From the NCBI RefSeq assembly GCF_936916975.1, contig NZ_CAKZGO010000025.1, positions 123,420 to 187,419 of the forward strand: a stretch of 64,000 bases of DNA, given 5' to 3'. This DNA is from an uncultured Dongia sp. GTDB taxonomy: Bacteria > Pseudomonadota > Alphaproteobacteria > Dongiales > Dongiaceae. Both the position numbers and the translations under genes were made by a program. Under the pieces are notes generated by a model that saw nothing but the letters and a program-made list of their open reading frames with translations, did not search any database and was not told the origin of the DNA. Below, piece after piece: positions 34,073-44,900 of this stretch; position 1 is the stretch's first letter, and the number at the start of each line of letters is the position of its first letter.

Positions 34073-35800
34073 CTACTCCGCTGCCTGGACGATCTTGGGT
34101 TTTGCGGCAGCGGGTTGCGCCAAGACTTGGCGCAACACCTCATCCTTCGGACCAAAGGCCTGCGCCCGGCCATCACCCAGCGTGAGGATGAGGGAGACCT
34201 CAGCCAAAGCACTTGGCCGATGCGCGATAACGATGACGATGCCACCCCGCGCCCGGACCGAAGCCACGGCGCGGCTCAGGGCCTCGTCGCCGGCGGAATC
34301 GAGATTTGAGTTGGGTTCGTCCATGATCACCAGGAATGGGTCGCGGAACAGTGCACGGGCGAGTGCTATGCGCTGCCGCTGACCGGCCGAGAGACGCTGC
34401 CCGCCATCTCCAACCTGCGTGTCGAAGCCCTGCGGCAGGCGACGCACTAGGTCGTCGACGCCGGCCAGCTGCGCTGCATGCAAAACTTCCTCCGAGCTGG
34501 CGGTGGGATCAAAGCGGGCGATGTTCTGGGCGACCGTGCCGCCCAGCAATTCGATCTGCTGCGGCAGGTAGCCAAGGAAGCGCCCGGCCTGGATGCGGGT
34601 CCATTGATCGAGGGTGGCGCCGTCCAGGCGGATCGTGCCCCGAGCCGGCGCCCAGACGCCGATGAGGGCGCGGGCCAGGGTCGATTTGCCTGATCCGCTC
34701 GGACCGATAATGCCGAGGCCGTCCCCGGCCGAAAGGCTGAAGCCGATATCACGCAGGATCGGTTCGGCAACACCTTCCGCCGTCACCGTGAGCTTCTCTA
34801 CCTCCATGCGCTGGCTGGGGGCAGGCAGTGCCACCATGGCAGCGGGCAATGGCGCCTTGAGATCGTTCTGCAGCCGACGATAGCTTTGCCGTGCGCCAAT
34901 GAAACCTTTCCAGTTCGCGATCGCCAGTTCAACGGGTGCCAGGGCACGACCCAGCAAAATCGAAGAAGCAATCATGACGCCGCCGGTCACTTCGCTGGCA
35001 ATGACCAGATAGGCGCCCAACGCCAGGACCAGAGATTGCAGACTCATCCGGGCAAAGCGCGACAGGGCGGCAAACAGCGAGGTGACGTCGCTGCCCGAGA
35101 GTTGCGCGACGGCCGCTTCTTGCGCGACGCCACGCCAGCGCTGCAGGAGATGTGCGGCCATACCGAGTGGCAATACCGCCTCCGCATTCCGCCGCGAGGC
35201 TTCCGCCAGCTGGGCCGCTTCATTCGATTTCAGCGTCGCATGGCTCTGATGTTCGGCGCTGAAACGGTCGGTGAGTACGGTGAGGATCGACAAAGCCACG
35301 ATGCCAGCAAGGCCGATATAGCCAAGCCAGGGATGCAGGCCGAACAGCAGTGCGGCATAGAGCGGCATCCAGGGCAGGTCGAACAGCGCCGATGGACCGC
35401 CACTGGAGAGAAAACTGCGCAATTGTTCGATATCGCGGAAGGGCGAATGGGGCGAGGCTTTGCTGCCACCCGGCATGCCGCGTTCGAGATAGGCATCGAA
35501 GGCGCAGTCGCTCAATCGGCTGTCGATCGACCGGCCGATGCGGGCAAAAATGCGGGAGCGCAGCATCTCTAGCGTCCCCTGGAACGTGTAGAGAATGACG
35601 ATCAATATAACGAGGGCCAGCAGGGTTGGCACGCTGCGACTGGCCAGGACGCGATCATAAACCTGCAGCATGAAGAGGGACCCGCTCAACATCAGGATGT
35701 TGATGGCCCCACTGAAGCCAGCCGTCGCCAGGAATGCGCCGCGGGCTGAGGAAAGCGCCGCCGCGGCCGGTGACCGCGGCGGCTTGGTGCTTGTTGTCAT
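34073..35800 (-). CDS. Type I secretion ABC permease/ATPase (PrtD family)
   Basis: 575 residues: a transmembrane half (about 25-310, six helices, FMLQVYDRVLASRSVPTLLA) fused to an ATPase with Walker A GPSGSGKST, signature LSAGQRQRIALARAL and Walker B LVIMDEPNSNLD. No C39 peptidase-like domain, as in the PrtD group. It exports the RTX protein encoded 3 bases upstream by recognising its uncleaved C-terminal signal. Confidence 0.95.
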   Translation of the reverse strand: MTTSTKPPRSPAAAALSSARGAFLATAGFSGAINILMLSGSLFMLQVYDRVLASRSVPTLLALVILIVILYTFQGTLEMLRSRIFARIGRSIDSRLSDCAFDAYLERGMPGGSKASPHSPFRDIEQLRSFLSSGGPSALFDLPWMPLYAALLFGLHPWLGYIGLAGIVALSILTVLTDRFSAEHQSHATLKSNEAAQLAEASRRNAEAVLPLGMAAHLLQRWRGVAQEAAVAQLSGSDVTSLFAALSRFARMSLQSLVLALGAYLVIASEVTGGVMIASSILLGRALAPVELAIANWKGFIGARQSYRRLQNDLKAPLPAAMVALPAPSQRMEVEKLTVTAEGVAEPILRDIGFSLSAGDGLGIIGPSGSGKSTLARALIGVWAPARGTIRLDGATLDQWTRIQAGRFLGYLPQQIELLGGTVAQNIARFDPTASSEEVLHAAQLAGVDDLVRRLPQGFDTQVGDGGQRLSAGQRQRIALARALFRDPFLVIMDEPNSNLDSAGDEALSRAVASVRARGGIVIVIAHRPSALAEVSLILTLGDGRAQAFGPKDEVLRQVLAQPAAAKPKIVQAAE

Positions 35801-35803
35801 GTG

Positions 35804-38800
35804 TTACACAAAGCGGAAGTCGCTCTCATAGAAGTGATTGAGGACGACGTCCTTGATCACCACGCTGTTGTCGTTGTCGAAGGTGATCACGATGTCGTCG
35901 CCAACCTGATCGCTGGCGGCCAGGACCGCACTGAAATTTGCGAACAGGGTGTGGTCGAACTCGATCACGTCTCCGCTCGACCCGCGGAGCGTGAAATCTT
36001 GGGCCGTGTCATGCCCGAATCCCGGCTTGAAGACAAAGACGTCCTTGCCGAAACCGCCGCGGAGGTCGTCATCGCCGGCACCGCCATCAATCCGATCCTG
36101 ACCGGCATCGCCGCGGATCGTATCGTCGCCGGCACCGCCACCGAGTTTGTCGTCGCCGGCTTCGCCCCGGATGTCGTCGTCATCCGCCCCGCCATCGACC
36201 GTGTCGTGACCGGCGCCAGCGCGGATGCTGTCATCGCCAGTACCGCCCTGGATCACGTCATTGCCGGCACCGCCGCGCAGATCGTCATCGCCCTGGTCAC
36301 CCTGCAACTGGTCGTTGCCGTTGCTGCCATCGAGATAATCATCACCTTCCTTGCCCTGGAGCGTGTCATTGCCCTGACGGCCGTAGAGTTCGTCGTCCTG
36401 ATTGCCACCGACCAGGAGATTGGACGATGCATTGCCGCGGAATTCCACCGCGACATCCGGCGAACCGTTGATGAGGTTCTCAACACTGGTGACGGTCGAG
36501 CCATCGTAATTGCCGCCCTCGACATCGCCATAGGCGAGATCGACTGCAACGACGTCGTTGCCGGAGGTCACGATCAGCGTATCGGTGCCAGTGCCACCGT
36601 CGAACGTCGTTTCCTGGGCGACATCGTCACCACCCAGCGTATCGTTGCCGGCCCCACCGAAGAGTGCGTTCTTGCCGGCGCCGCCGATCAGCTTGTCGTC
36701 GCCGCCCTCACCCTTGAGGACATCGTTGCCGACGCCGCCGTCGAGCTTGTTGGCATCGCCATTGCCCGTGAGCTTGTCGTCTTTGTCGGTGCCGACGACA
36801 TTCTCAAAGTTGGCTGCCTGGAGCACTGCACCATTGACCGTCAAGACACCGGTCGCAAGGTTGATATTGGCCGGGCCAGTCGCCTTGGAGAGGTCCAAGG
36901 TGTCGCCCGCCGTTTCGTTACCCTCGCCAGCGTCGATTTGCGTGGCAGCAAACACGGCGCCCAGCACCACCTTGTCGTCGCCGCCCTTGAGATCGATATC
37001 GAGCGGGGTATTCGTGGTGAGGTTGCTGGTATCGACAATGTTCTGGCCGTTCGATCCCTCGATATCGACCTGGGTGACACCGGTGAGCGCGCCGGAAAGA
37101 TTGGCGTTTTCTCCATCTGCCAGCTGAAGGTTGAGGATTTCGATGCCATTACTCTTCACCAGGGCATCGGCCGCGCCACCGGCGAGGTTGATGGCGATGT
37201 CGAAGCCGGCAGCCTTCCCCGTGACGTTGTAGACGCGGGGGGCGTTGGTTTCGTTGCGCAGCACAGTCAGCGAGTCGTTGCCGGTACCACCGGCAAATTT
37301 GTCGTCGCCACCCGGAGCCTGGTAGGTGAACTGGTCGTCGCCAGTGCCGCCGTCGAGATCGTCGTCGCCGGCGCCGCCGTCGATTTCGTCATTGCCGGCA
37401 CCACCAGCAATCACGTCGTCGCCCACACCGCCTTTCAGATCGTCGTCACCGGCATTTCCGTCGATATCGTCATCGCCTGCCCCGCCATCGACAACATCAT
37501 TACCGCTGCCACCATAGAGCATGTCGTCGCCAGCGTCGCCGGCAAGGTCATCGTCGCCGGCACCGCCATCGACACTGTCATCGCCGGCACCGCCGTCGAC
37601 GCGATCGTTGCCGGTACCACCGGTGAGTTCATCGTCCCCGGCATTGCCGAAGATATTGTCATCGCCATTGCCGCCGGCTGCGACATCGTCACCTTCGCCA
37701 CCGGTGATGGCGTCATTACCCGTGCCGCCGGTGATGTCGTCATCGCCGGCATTGCCCGCCAGGATATCGTCACCGGCCTTGCCATCGATAATGTCGTCGC
37801 CATTGCCACCGGCCAGATTGTCGGCATCCGGCGTTCCCGCCAGAACCTGATCCTCATCGACAACCTCGTCCGCCAGCGAGACCACGGTCACATCTTCAAA
37901 GGCGAGGCCCTGATTGCCCCAGGAATAGAGCGCAAAGCCGCCTTTGGTGAAGCTGTGATCGGCGATTTCGGTGCCGAAGATCTGCACGCCGTCGATATAG
38001 GCCAGCATGCGGCCATCTTTGATGTCGACGCGCAGGTTGGTGAGTTCGCCCGGCGTGTATTTGCCCGGCACGATGCCGAGGATTTCCTCAACCCCGCCCC
38101 GCATACGGATCAGCTGAAAGACGGCACCGGCGCCGTTGCTGGGGTTGCGGTCCAGGTCGCCTTCGGCATCCAGCTCGATCTTGTAGTAATTGTTGGCATC
38201 CACATAGTGGATCAGGATGCCAAGTGCGTCATTGTCCGGCGTCACGAAATTGGTTTCGACCGAGTAGTTGTCCCAATCTTCCGTGCCGTCGCCGTTATAG
38301 AGCGCATAGGTGCCCTTGCGCAGGACATTAACGCCGTCACCAAGCGGGCTCCAGCCGCGATCCCAGTAATCGGCTGCCGTGGCGCCGTTCCATTCCAGCT
38401 GCCGGCTCTGCAGATCGGTCAACTGGGTGAGCTTGCCGTCAACGAACCGCCAGTCCGATTGTAGGCCATTGGGGCCAATGCCGCCGAATTCGCCCTCATC
38501 AACGATCGTCCAGTTAGACGCCGACGCGGCCGAACCGAAATCGTCATGGAACAGGACATCGTTTTGGCCGAACACGGTCACTTTCACCGTATCGGTGGAT
38601 ACTGTGCCGTCACTATCAGTCACTTCCAGCGTCAGCACATGAGCCTTCGGCGCCAGGGTGACAGTCGGATTGGCACCGGTCGCAATGACATTGCCGTCGG
38701 CATCCTTCCAGAGATACTGGCTGACCGGGTCGACACCAAAGGTGGCGCCGGCATCCAGCGTCACATCGACCGAGCCGTCGCCATCGAGATCGACCAGGCG

Positions 38801-41704
38801 CTGGTCGTTGCCGGCATGGGCTTCGAGGGTCACCTGGTTGACGGTGATGTTGTCGAAGATCGAGGCCCGCTGATTGTCGGAATAGATGCCAACGGTGCCT
38901 TGGGTGAGCGGGTCCGTGGCATCGGTCACCGGGCCGCCAAACAGGACCTGGTTATCGACGAAGACGGTGATCTGGCCGCCGACCACCGCGACCTTCAGCG
39001 CCATGTCAGCATTGAAGCGATAGCCGCCGACCTCGCTCGCCAGCAAGGCTTCGACACCATCCTGCACCTTCACCAGTTCATGGGTGTTGGTTTCGGCATT
39101 GAGCACGAGGCGGTAGTGATTGTCGGCATCGGTATAATAGAACACCACGCCCACGCCGTCATTGTCGGTCGAGGTGATGCCGGTTTCGAAGACATAGTCA
39201 TGCCAGGTCTTGGCCGCAGCATCACCCCAGACGAGGATGTTGCCGTCGCTGTCGGATTGGTCATAGAGGGCACCCTCCGGCGCGGGCATGCCGGCTTCCG
39301 CCGTGTCGCGGGCAAAGACGGTACCCTTAACGATGAAGTTGCCGGTGGCACCCCCCTCACCGATGGTGAGGGAAGCGACACCGAAGGTCGGTGACAGGGT
39401 TTCATTGTTGAAATCGAACTGGACCGAGGCCGGCGTGGGCGCCGCAGCAAGAATGCCGCCCGCCTTGGCCGTACCCAGCGTCGCAATCTCGGCATCGGTG
39501 AAGAGCTTGTCGGTCACTAGCACGCTGTTGACATAGACATCGCTGGTTTCGCCGTCTTCGTCGGTGAACAGCAGCAGGCCGGTTCCGGCGTCGAGGCTGA
39601 AGCGGGCGGCATCGACGGACTGGGTGCCGACCTTGACGCCCTCGATATACTTGCTGAGTGTCAGGGTGCCGTCACCATTGTCGGTGAAGGTGACGGCAAC
39701 GCGCTGCCACTGACCGTAGGCAAAGCTGCCGGTATAGTTGCCGCCGATCCCGACGCCGCCACTGCCGTTGCCAAGATCCTTGATGAAGATATCACCGTCA
39801 TCGGTGTTGTTGACATTGAGCTGGAGCAGCGATGTGTAGCCGGAATGATTGAGCGGGATCAGGATGTCGAAGACGACCGAATATTCCGGCACCTTGTAGC
39901 CCGCGGGCAGGCCGAGGTTCGGATTGAGCACCAGCTTCTCGGTCGGCACCAGGGCGTTGATCAGGGCAACGGTATCGTTGCCGCCTGGCACAGCCGGGAT
40001 GCCGAATTCGGCTGGCGTGCCGATCGTAATGACGTCGGCACCGTCCTGGGCCGGTTTCACCCAGCCATCGGCATTGCCGTCATTGAAGTTCTCCACCAGC
40101 AGCGTGCCGTCGCCCTGCACCACGGTCAGGAACCCGTCGGTGGTGACATGGCCTTCGCTGTCGGTGATCCGCAGGGTGAGCTGATGCTGGCCGACGCCCA
40201 GCTCGACGCTCGGCTTCTCGCCGGTCGCGATCACATTGCCATCCGCATCGAGCCACTCATAGCTGACGATGTCCCTCTGCGGATTGAGGGATTGCGACGC
40301 ATCGAGCGGCACCAGGGCGGTATCGGCACCGGCCGGCGCATCGATGAACAGATCGTCGCCGGCACGAGCCTGGGCCAGGACATCGGGGGCGCCGACATCG
40401 ACATTCTCGAACACTTCCTGATGCCCACGATAGGGGCCGGTCAGGCCATCACGATCCAGTTCTTCCTTGATGCGATAGCCGTCGAGATAGTCGTCGAATT
40501 CGGTGAAATAGGTTTCCGTGGTGATGCGGTTGTTGTCGGGATCGATCGTCACCAGGCGGATGGCGCCATTGCCGCCGCGATTGCCCAAGGCCTCGTTGCC
40601 ATTGCCGGTGATCTCGCGCGAAACGCCGTTCTGGTAGTTCACCAGCATCTCGAAAGTCGGCGTGCCGTATTGCGATTCGACGACATTGGTCTCGGCGCCG
40701 TCGCCGAAGATGTGACCGGAGAAAGTGAAGGTGATGTTGGGGTATTTCGACAGCAGTTCCCGGTAGACCGTCTCGCCGTCATTGGCGCCTTCCGGATCAC
40801 TGCCCATGCCGTAATCATAACCGGCGCCTTCGTCATAGATGGGGGCACCGAGCGGATCGTGCTGGCCTGCGAAATTGGTCAGTGAATGCGAGGCCAGGAT
40901 GACGCGGTGGTCGAGATGAGCATCCAGCACATCGCCGGCCCAGCGGATAACGTCGTCGCGCGGACCGAATTCCAGAGACAGGACCAGCCATTTGGTGCCG
41001 TCCGGGGCAGTAAAGGTGTGATAATTGTTGGCACTGCGATCCGGCTCCTGGTCATAGACGCCGCCGAACGTGTCGCTGACCGCAGCCTGTTCTTCGGGCG
41101 AGAAGCGGTCGTCGAGATAATAGGTCGAATGGTCCGCCGCCGATCCACCGACCGCCTGATCGTGATTGCCCGGCAGCAGCGAATAGGGAATGACGCCGTC
41201 AAGGATACGCAGAGCGGGTTCGGCCACGTTCCATTGCGATTCAATATTGTTGTCGGTGATGTCGCCGACGTGGACCATGAACTGGATGTTATGGCTGTCC
41301 TTGTTGTCGACCAGCCACTGCGTCATGTCGGAGAAGATGTGGTTCAGTTCCGGATGCGAGGTGTAGTTCTGCGTGTCCGGGAACACTGCGATGGTATAGG
41401 CGTTTTCGCCGGCAACCCGGATGCGGAAATCGTCATAGGCGGTGGCGCCGTTGATATCGGTGGCGACGACGCGGATGTCGGAATGACCAAGCGCACCAGG
41501 TTCAACCGTCAGAATGCCGTTGCCATCAATGCTCGCACCCGTCACCACGTCGCCGTTGGAATTCTGCAGCGTGTAAGTGTAGCCGGTGCCGCCGAATGCC
41601 GTGTTGAGGTCGATGGTCTGCGCCTCGCCGCCCGGATGGAGCATCATGTCCTTGATCGGCGCGACACGTTGCGGGATGGCAGAAAGCACGGATGAATCGG
41701 GCAT
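35804..41704 (-). CDS. Giant RTX exoprotein with calcineurin-like phosphoesterase domain
   Basis: 1966 residues; start MPDSSVLSAIPQ chosen because AAGGA lies about 9 bases upstream. Order: an Ig-like N-terminal segment (20-98); metallophosphoesterase (about 101-415) with Asp110, Asp148 (HVGD), Asn180-His181-Asp182 (GNHD), His273 and His331 (SGHIF); a PKD-like domain (447-540); laminin-G/concanavalin-like modules and a second PKD-like domain (to about 1280). Then come two blocks of GGxGxDxxx calcium-binding repeats (about 1285-1470 and 1630-1900), separated by a non-repeat module. The end, NHFYESDFRFV, is a typical type I secretion signal. No N-terminal signal peptide. Secreted by the two genes that follow; the phosphatase site is complete, so an extracellular phosphomonoesterase or phosphodiesterase is likely. 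Confidence 0.93.
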   Translation of the reverse strand: MPDSSVLSAIPQRVAPIKDMMLHPGGEAQTIDLNTAFGGTGYTYTLQNSNGDVVTGASIDGNGILTVEPGALGHSDIRVVATDINGATAYDDFRIRVAGENAYTIAVFPDTQNYTSHPELNHIFSDMTQWLVDNKDSHNIQFMVHVGDITDNNIESQWNVAEPALRILDGVIPYSLLPGNHDQAVGGSAADHSTYYLDDRFSPEEQAAVSDTFGGVYDQEPDRSANNYHTFTAPDGTKWLVLSLEFGPRDDVIRWAGDVLDAHLDHRVILASHSLTNFAGQHDPLGAPIYDEGAGYDYGMGSDPEGANDGETVYRELLSKYPNITFTFSGHIFGDGAETNVVESQYGTPTFEMLVNYQNGVSREITGNGNEALGNRGGNGAIRLVTIDPDNNRITTETYFTEFDDYLDGYRIKEELDRDGLTGPYRGHQEVFENVDVGAPDVLAQARAGDDLFIDAPAGADTALVPLDASQSLNPQRDIVSYEWLDADGNVIATGEKPSVELGVGQHQLTLRITDSEGHVTTDGFLTVVQGDGTLLVENFNDGNADGWVKPAQDGADVITIGTPAEFGIPAVPGGNDTVALINALVPTEKLVLNPNLGLPAGYKVPEYSVVFDILIPLNHSGYTSLLQLNVNNTDDGDIFIKDLGNGSGGVGIGGNYTGSFAYGQWQRVAVTFTDNGDGTLTLSKYIEGVKVGTQSVDAARFSLDAGTGLLLFTDEDGETSDVYVNSVLVTDKLFTDAEIATLGTAKAGGILAAAPTPASVQFDFNNETLSPTFGVASLTIGEGGATGNFIVKGTVFARDTAEAGMPAPEGALYDQSDSDGNILVWGDAAAKTWHDYVFETGITSTDNDGVGVVFYYTDADNHYRLVLNAETNTHELVKVQDGVEALLASEVGGYRFNADMALKVAVVGGQITVFVDNQVLFGGPVTDATDPLTQGTVGIYSDNQRASIFDNITVNQVTLEAHAGNDQRLVDLDGDGSVDVTLDAGATFGVDPVSQYLWKDADGNVIATGANPTVTLAPKAHVLTLEVTDSDGTVSTDTVKVTVFGQNDVLFHDDFGSAASASNWTIVDEGEFGGIGPNGLQSDWRFVDGKLTQLTDLQSRQLEWNGATAADYWDRGWSPLGDGVNVLRKGTYALYNGDGTEDWDNYSVETNFVTPDNDALGILIHYVDANNYYKIELDAEGDLDRNPSNGAGAVFQLIRMRGGVEEILGIVPGKYTPGELTNLRVDIKDGRMLAYIDGVQIFGTEIADHSFTKGGFALYSWGNQGLAFEDVTVVSLADEVVDEDQVLAGTPDADNLAGGNGDDIIDGKAGDDILAGNAGDDDITGGTGNDAITGGEGDDVAAGGNGDDNIFGNAGDDELTGGTGNDRVDGGAGDDSVDGGAGDDDLAGDAGDDMLYGGSGNDVVDGGAGDDDIDGNAGDDDLKGGVGDDVIAGGAGNDEIDGGAGDDDLDGGTGDDQFTYQAPGGDDKFAGGTGNDSLTVLRNETNAPRVYNVTGKAAGFDIAINLAGGAADALVKSNGIEILNLQLADGENANLSGALTGVTQVDIEGSNGQNIVDTSNLTTNTPLDIDLKGGDDKVVLGAVFAATQIDAGEGNETAGDTLDLSKATGPANINLATGVLTVNGAVLQAANFENVVGTDKDDKLTGNGDANKLDGGVGNDVLKGEGGDDKLIGGAGKNALFGGAGNDTLGGDDVAQETTFDGGTGTDTLIVTSGNDVVAVDLAYGDVEGGNYDGSTVTSVENLINGSPDVAVEFRGNASSNLLVGGNQDDELYGRQGNDTLQGKEGDDYLDGSNGNDQLQGDQGDDDLRGGAGNDVIQGGTGDDSIRAGAGHDTVDGGADDDDIRGEAGDDKLGGGAGDDTIRGDAGQDRIDGGAGDDDLRGGFGKDVFVFKPGFGHDTAQDFTLRGSSGDVIEFDHTLFANFSAVLAASDQVGDDIVITFDNDNSVVIKDVVLNHFYESDFRFV
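35990..37860 (-). repeat. RTX repeat-coding tracts
   Basis: Two tracts (about 37310-37860 and 35990-36810) of 27-base units coding for GGxGxDxxx nonapeptides, roughly eighteen and seventeen units by eye. They bind calcium and drive folding outside the cell. The repetitive DNA also creates a long open frame on the opposite strand, which I do not take as a gene. Confidence 0.85.
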
Positions 41705-41995
41705 ATCTTGAAGTCCTTCTGATGACGGCCAAACGGATGGGTGCAATTCGCGGCAAAAAAAGGGCGAGCGCTTCCACACCTCAATCAGGCTTCTTCAGCA
41801 TGATAAAATGTGGCGGCGAGATCGCTCTGCAGAAGAGATAAATTTGATTCGGAATATTGTGTGTTAATGTTTCGTTAGGCAAATATTACCAACTCGCTTC
41901 GTCATATTCGCGAAGCCTAAACTACGAGATGATCGTCGATGGGCATTTGGAGACGTTGTCGCGCACAGAAGCCGTGCCCACGAAGTCGCCCTCTG
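41705..41995. promoter_or_regulatory. AT-rich leader of the RTX/type I secretion operon
   Basis: 291 bases without a gene between the RND permease end and the RTX start, clearly more AT-rich than its surroundings. It contains a small inverted repeat GCTTCG/CGAAGC (41896-41901 and 41911-41916, 9-base loop) without a T-run. A promoter for the RTX operon should be here, but I see no convincing -35/-10 pair. Confidence 0.5.
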
Positions 41996-44900
41996 TTAGG
42001 ACGAGATCGCTTGAGCGCCGGACGGGCGGTAGGCGGTTAGGCGCTTGAGGAGGCCTTCAAAGCCGCTGACATAGCTGAACACGACGGGGACCACGAGCAG
42101 GCTGAGCCCTGTCGAGCTCAACAATCCGCCGATGACCGCAATAGCCATGGGCTGGCGAAAGCTGGCATCCGCGCCAAAGCCGAGTGCAATCGGTAGCATG
42201 CCGGCGATCATCGCGACAGTGGTCATGATGATCGGCCGGGCCCGTTTGTGGCAAGCATCCATCAGGGCATCCTGGAGCGACATCTTCCGCTCCTGCATGC
42301 CGAGGATCGCGTATTCGACCAAGAGAATGGAATTCTTCGTCACGATCCCGGTCAGCATGACGAGCCCAATCATCGACGGCACATCGAGCTCGCTGCCAGC
42401 GATCAGAAGTGCAGCGAACGCACCGCCGGCCGCGAGCGGGATGGCGGAAAGAATGGTGAACGGCTGCAGGAAATCGCGGAACAGCAGGACAATGACACAA
42501 TAGACGCAGAGGATGCCGACAATCAGAGCCATCGCGAACCCACTCAGGAGTTCGTCCTGAAGTTCCGCATCGCCGACCTCGATGAGGTTGACGGTCGAGG
42601 GCATTGCCTTGACGGCAGGCGACGCCATGACCGCCGCCAGGGCATCGCCGAGTGGCATGCCGCCAAGATCTGCAGAGATCGTCACATAGCGGCGGCGATC
42701 GTAGCGATCGATCTGAGAGGGGCCGCTCTCAATGGACAGGTCCGCCACACTGGAAAGCGGCACCAGGCCATCCGCACCACGAACGCGCAGATTGGCAAGC
42801 GTATCGAGATCCTGCCGCGCATGATCGGTGAGGCGCGTGCGGATGTAGATCTGCCGGTTGTCCAGATTCAGACGGGCGACATTGGCATCGAAATCGCCGC
42901 TGGTCGCGATGCGCAGTGCTTCGCCGATGGCTGCCGCAGTGACGCCCAGCTCAGCCGCTGCTTGGGCGTTTGGGCGAAGTGTGATCTCAGGCCGCTCAAG
43001 GCTCGCCGTCGAGCTGATATTGCCGATGCCGGCAATGGAACGCAGTTCGTCTTCCAGGGCCTGAGCACTGGCCTTCAGCGCCATCGCATCATCGCCCGCA
43101 AGGACCAGTTCCAGCTTCTTGCCACGACCGCCGTCCAGCGAAAATCTGGCGCCCGGAACGCCGATCAAGGCTTCCACCAGCGCATTTTCGACCACGACCT
43201 GGCTTGGCCGTTGGTCGGGCGGCAGCAATTTGACCACCATGGCGCCTTTGCGCACCTCCCCGGTTCCGGCATCCCCGATCGTTGTAAAAATGGACGCCAC
43301 GCCGTCGATCGTCTCGACAGCTTGCCGTGCCGCCAAGGCGACGACGCGTGCGTTTTCGAGCGCACTGCCCGGCGGCAACTCAAAATTAACAGTGGTCTGG
43401 CCAGTATCGGCCGGCGGCATCAACGCCGTCGGGATGAGCGGCACCAGCGCAATAGAGGCGACGAAGATGAGTGCGACGCTCAGCAGCGTTATCTTGCGAT
43501 AATTGAGGCACCAGGCAACCAGCGCCAGATACCAGGTCATCATGGCACTGTCGCCACGGTCGATCCTGGGTCGGGATTTCAGCAGATAGGCCGCCATCAT
43601 GGGTGTGAGGAGCCGCGCAACAGCCAGGGATGCCAGCACCGCAATGACTGCCGTCCAGCCGAATTGCCGGAACAGCAGCCCCACGACACCGCTCATCATC
43701 GTGGTCGGCAGGAAGATGACGACCAGGCTCATCGTCGTCGCGGTCACGGCCAGTGCGATCTCGGTGACCGCATCGCCGGCAGCCTGCCGCATCGGCTTTC
43801 CCATATGACTGTGACGCTCGATGTTCTCGATCTCGACAATGGCATCGTCGACCAATATGCCGACCACAACCGACAAGGCGAGCAAGGTCAGCGTGTTGAG
43901 GGAGAAGCCCAGCCAGGCCATGGCGCCAAAGGTCGGTATCACGGAGAGCGGCAGGGCCGTGGCGGCGATGAGGGTTGCGCGCCAATCGCGCAGAAACAGC
44001 CAAACCACGAAGATGGCCAGGATGGCGCCTTCATACAGCATGTCCATGGAACCCTTGTACTGCTCCATCGTGTAATCGACCGAGCCGGATACCTCGGACA
44101 GGCGCAATGACGGTTCGGCCGCCGTCAGCCGCGCCAGTGCTTCACGCACGTCCTGGGCGACGCGTACTTCGTCAAACCCCTTTGCCCGGTAGATCCGCAA
44201 CCCCAGGACCGATTTGTTGCCCAGCATCGCAGCCTCGGTCCGATCGGCAATGGTGTCCGAAACGGTTGCCACCTGTTCGAGTTTGACCGAACTCCCATCC
44301 GCCAGCACGAGCGGCAATTGCCGGAGATCGGCGGCCTGCCGGACGGTCGCGATCGTCCGCAGCGATTGTTCACCGGTGCCGAGCAGCGCGCGTCCACCGG
44401 AAGATTGCTGCTGCACCTGCCGGAGCGATCGCGATACATCACCCGCCGTTATCCCCATCGCATGAAGCTGTACGGGATCGATGTCGACGCGAATCTCGCG
44501 CTGAACGCCACCGATGCGCTCCGCCTCCCCAACGCCGGAAACGGCAAGAACCGACTTGGTCACCGTGTCATCGATGAACCATGACAATTCTTCCTCGCTC
44601 AGCCGCGTTGAGGCGATCGCAAACACCAGGATCGGATCGCCCGTTCTTGTGACGGCGCTGACCGTCGGCTGTTCGATATCGGTCGGCAGGTCCGACCGGA
44701 TCCGGTCAACCGCGTCCTTGGTCTCGATCAAGGCATCCGATCGTCCTTTTTCCAGCGCGAACTCGACTTGGATCGATACCCGGCCATCGGTGATCGATGT
44801 TTCGGTATGGCGCAACCCACTGAGAGTGGCGATCGAATCCTCGACTTTGCGCGCAACCTCGGTCTCGAGTTGTGCCGGGGAGGCGCCCGGCTGTTCGATG

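Noticed and set aside
36000..37860. Regular repeats that could suggest a CRISPR array
   Set aside because: Units are contiguous 27-base coding repeats for RTX nonapeptides with no unique spacers.
35801..38464. 887-codon open frame on the plus strand opposite the RTX repeats
   Set aside because: It is the reverse of the GGxGxD repeat DNA, whose codon pattern removes stops on the other strand; the product is a low-complexity Ile/Val/Ala string without a family, while the minus-strand RTX gene has full domain support.
41857..42048. Small plus-strand open frame of 63 codons
   Set aside because: No RBS, no family, and it overlaps the end of the RND gene and the AT-rich leader.
42248..44110. 620-codon plus-strand open frame opposite the first RND pump
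   Set aside because: Antisense shadow; the RND gene is full length and conserved throughout.
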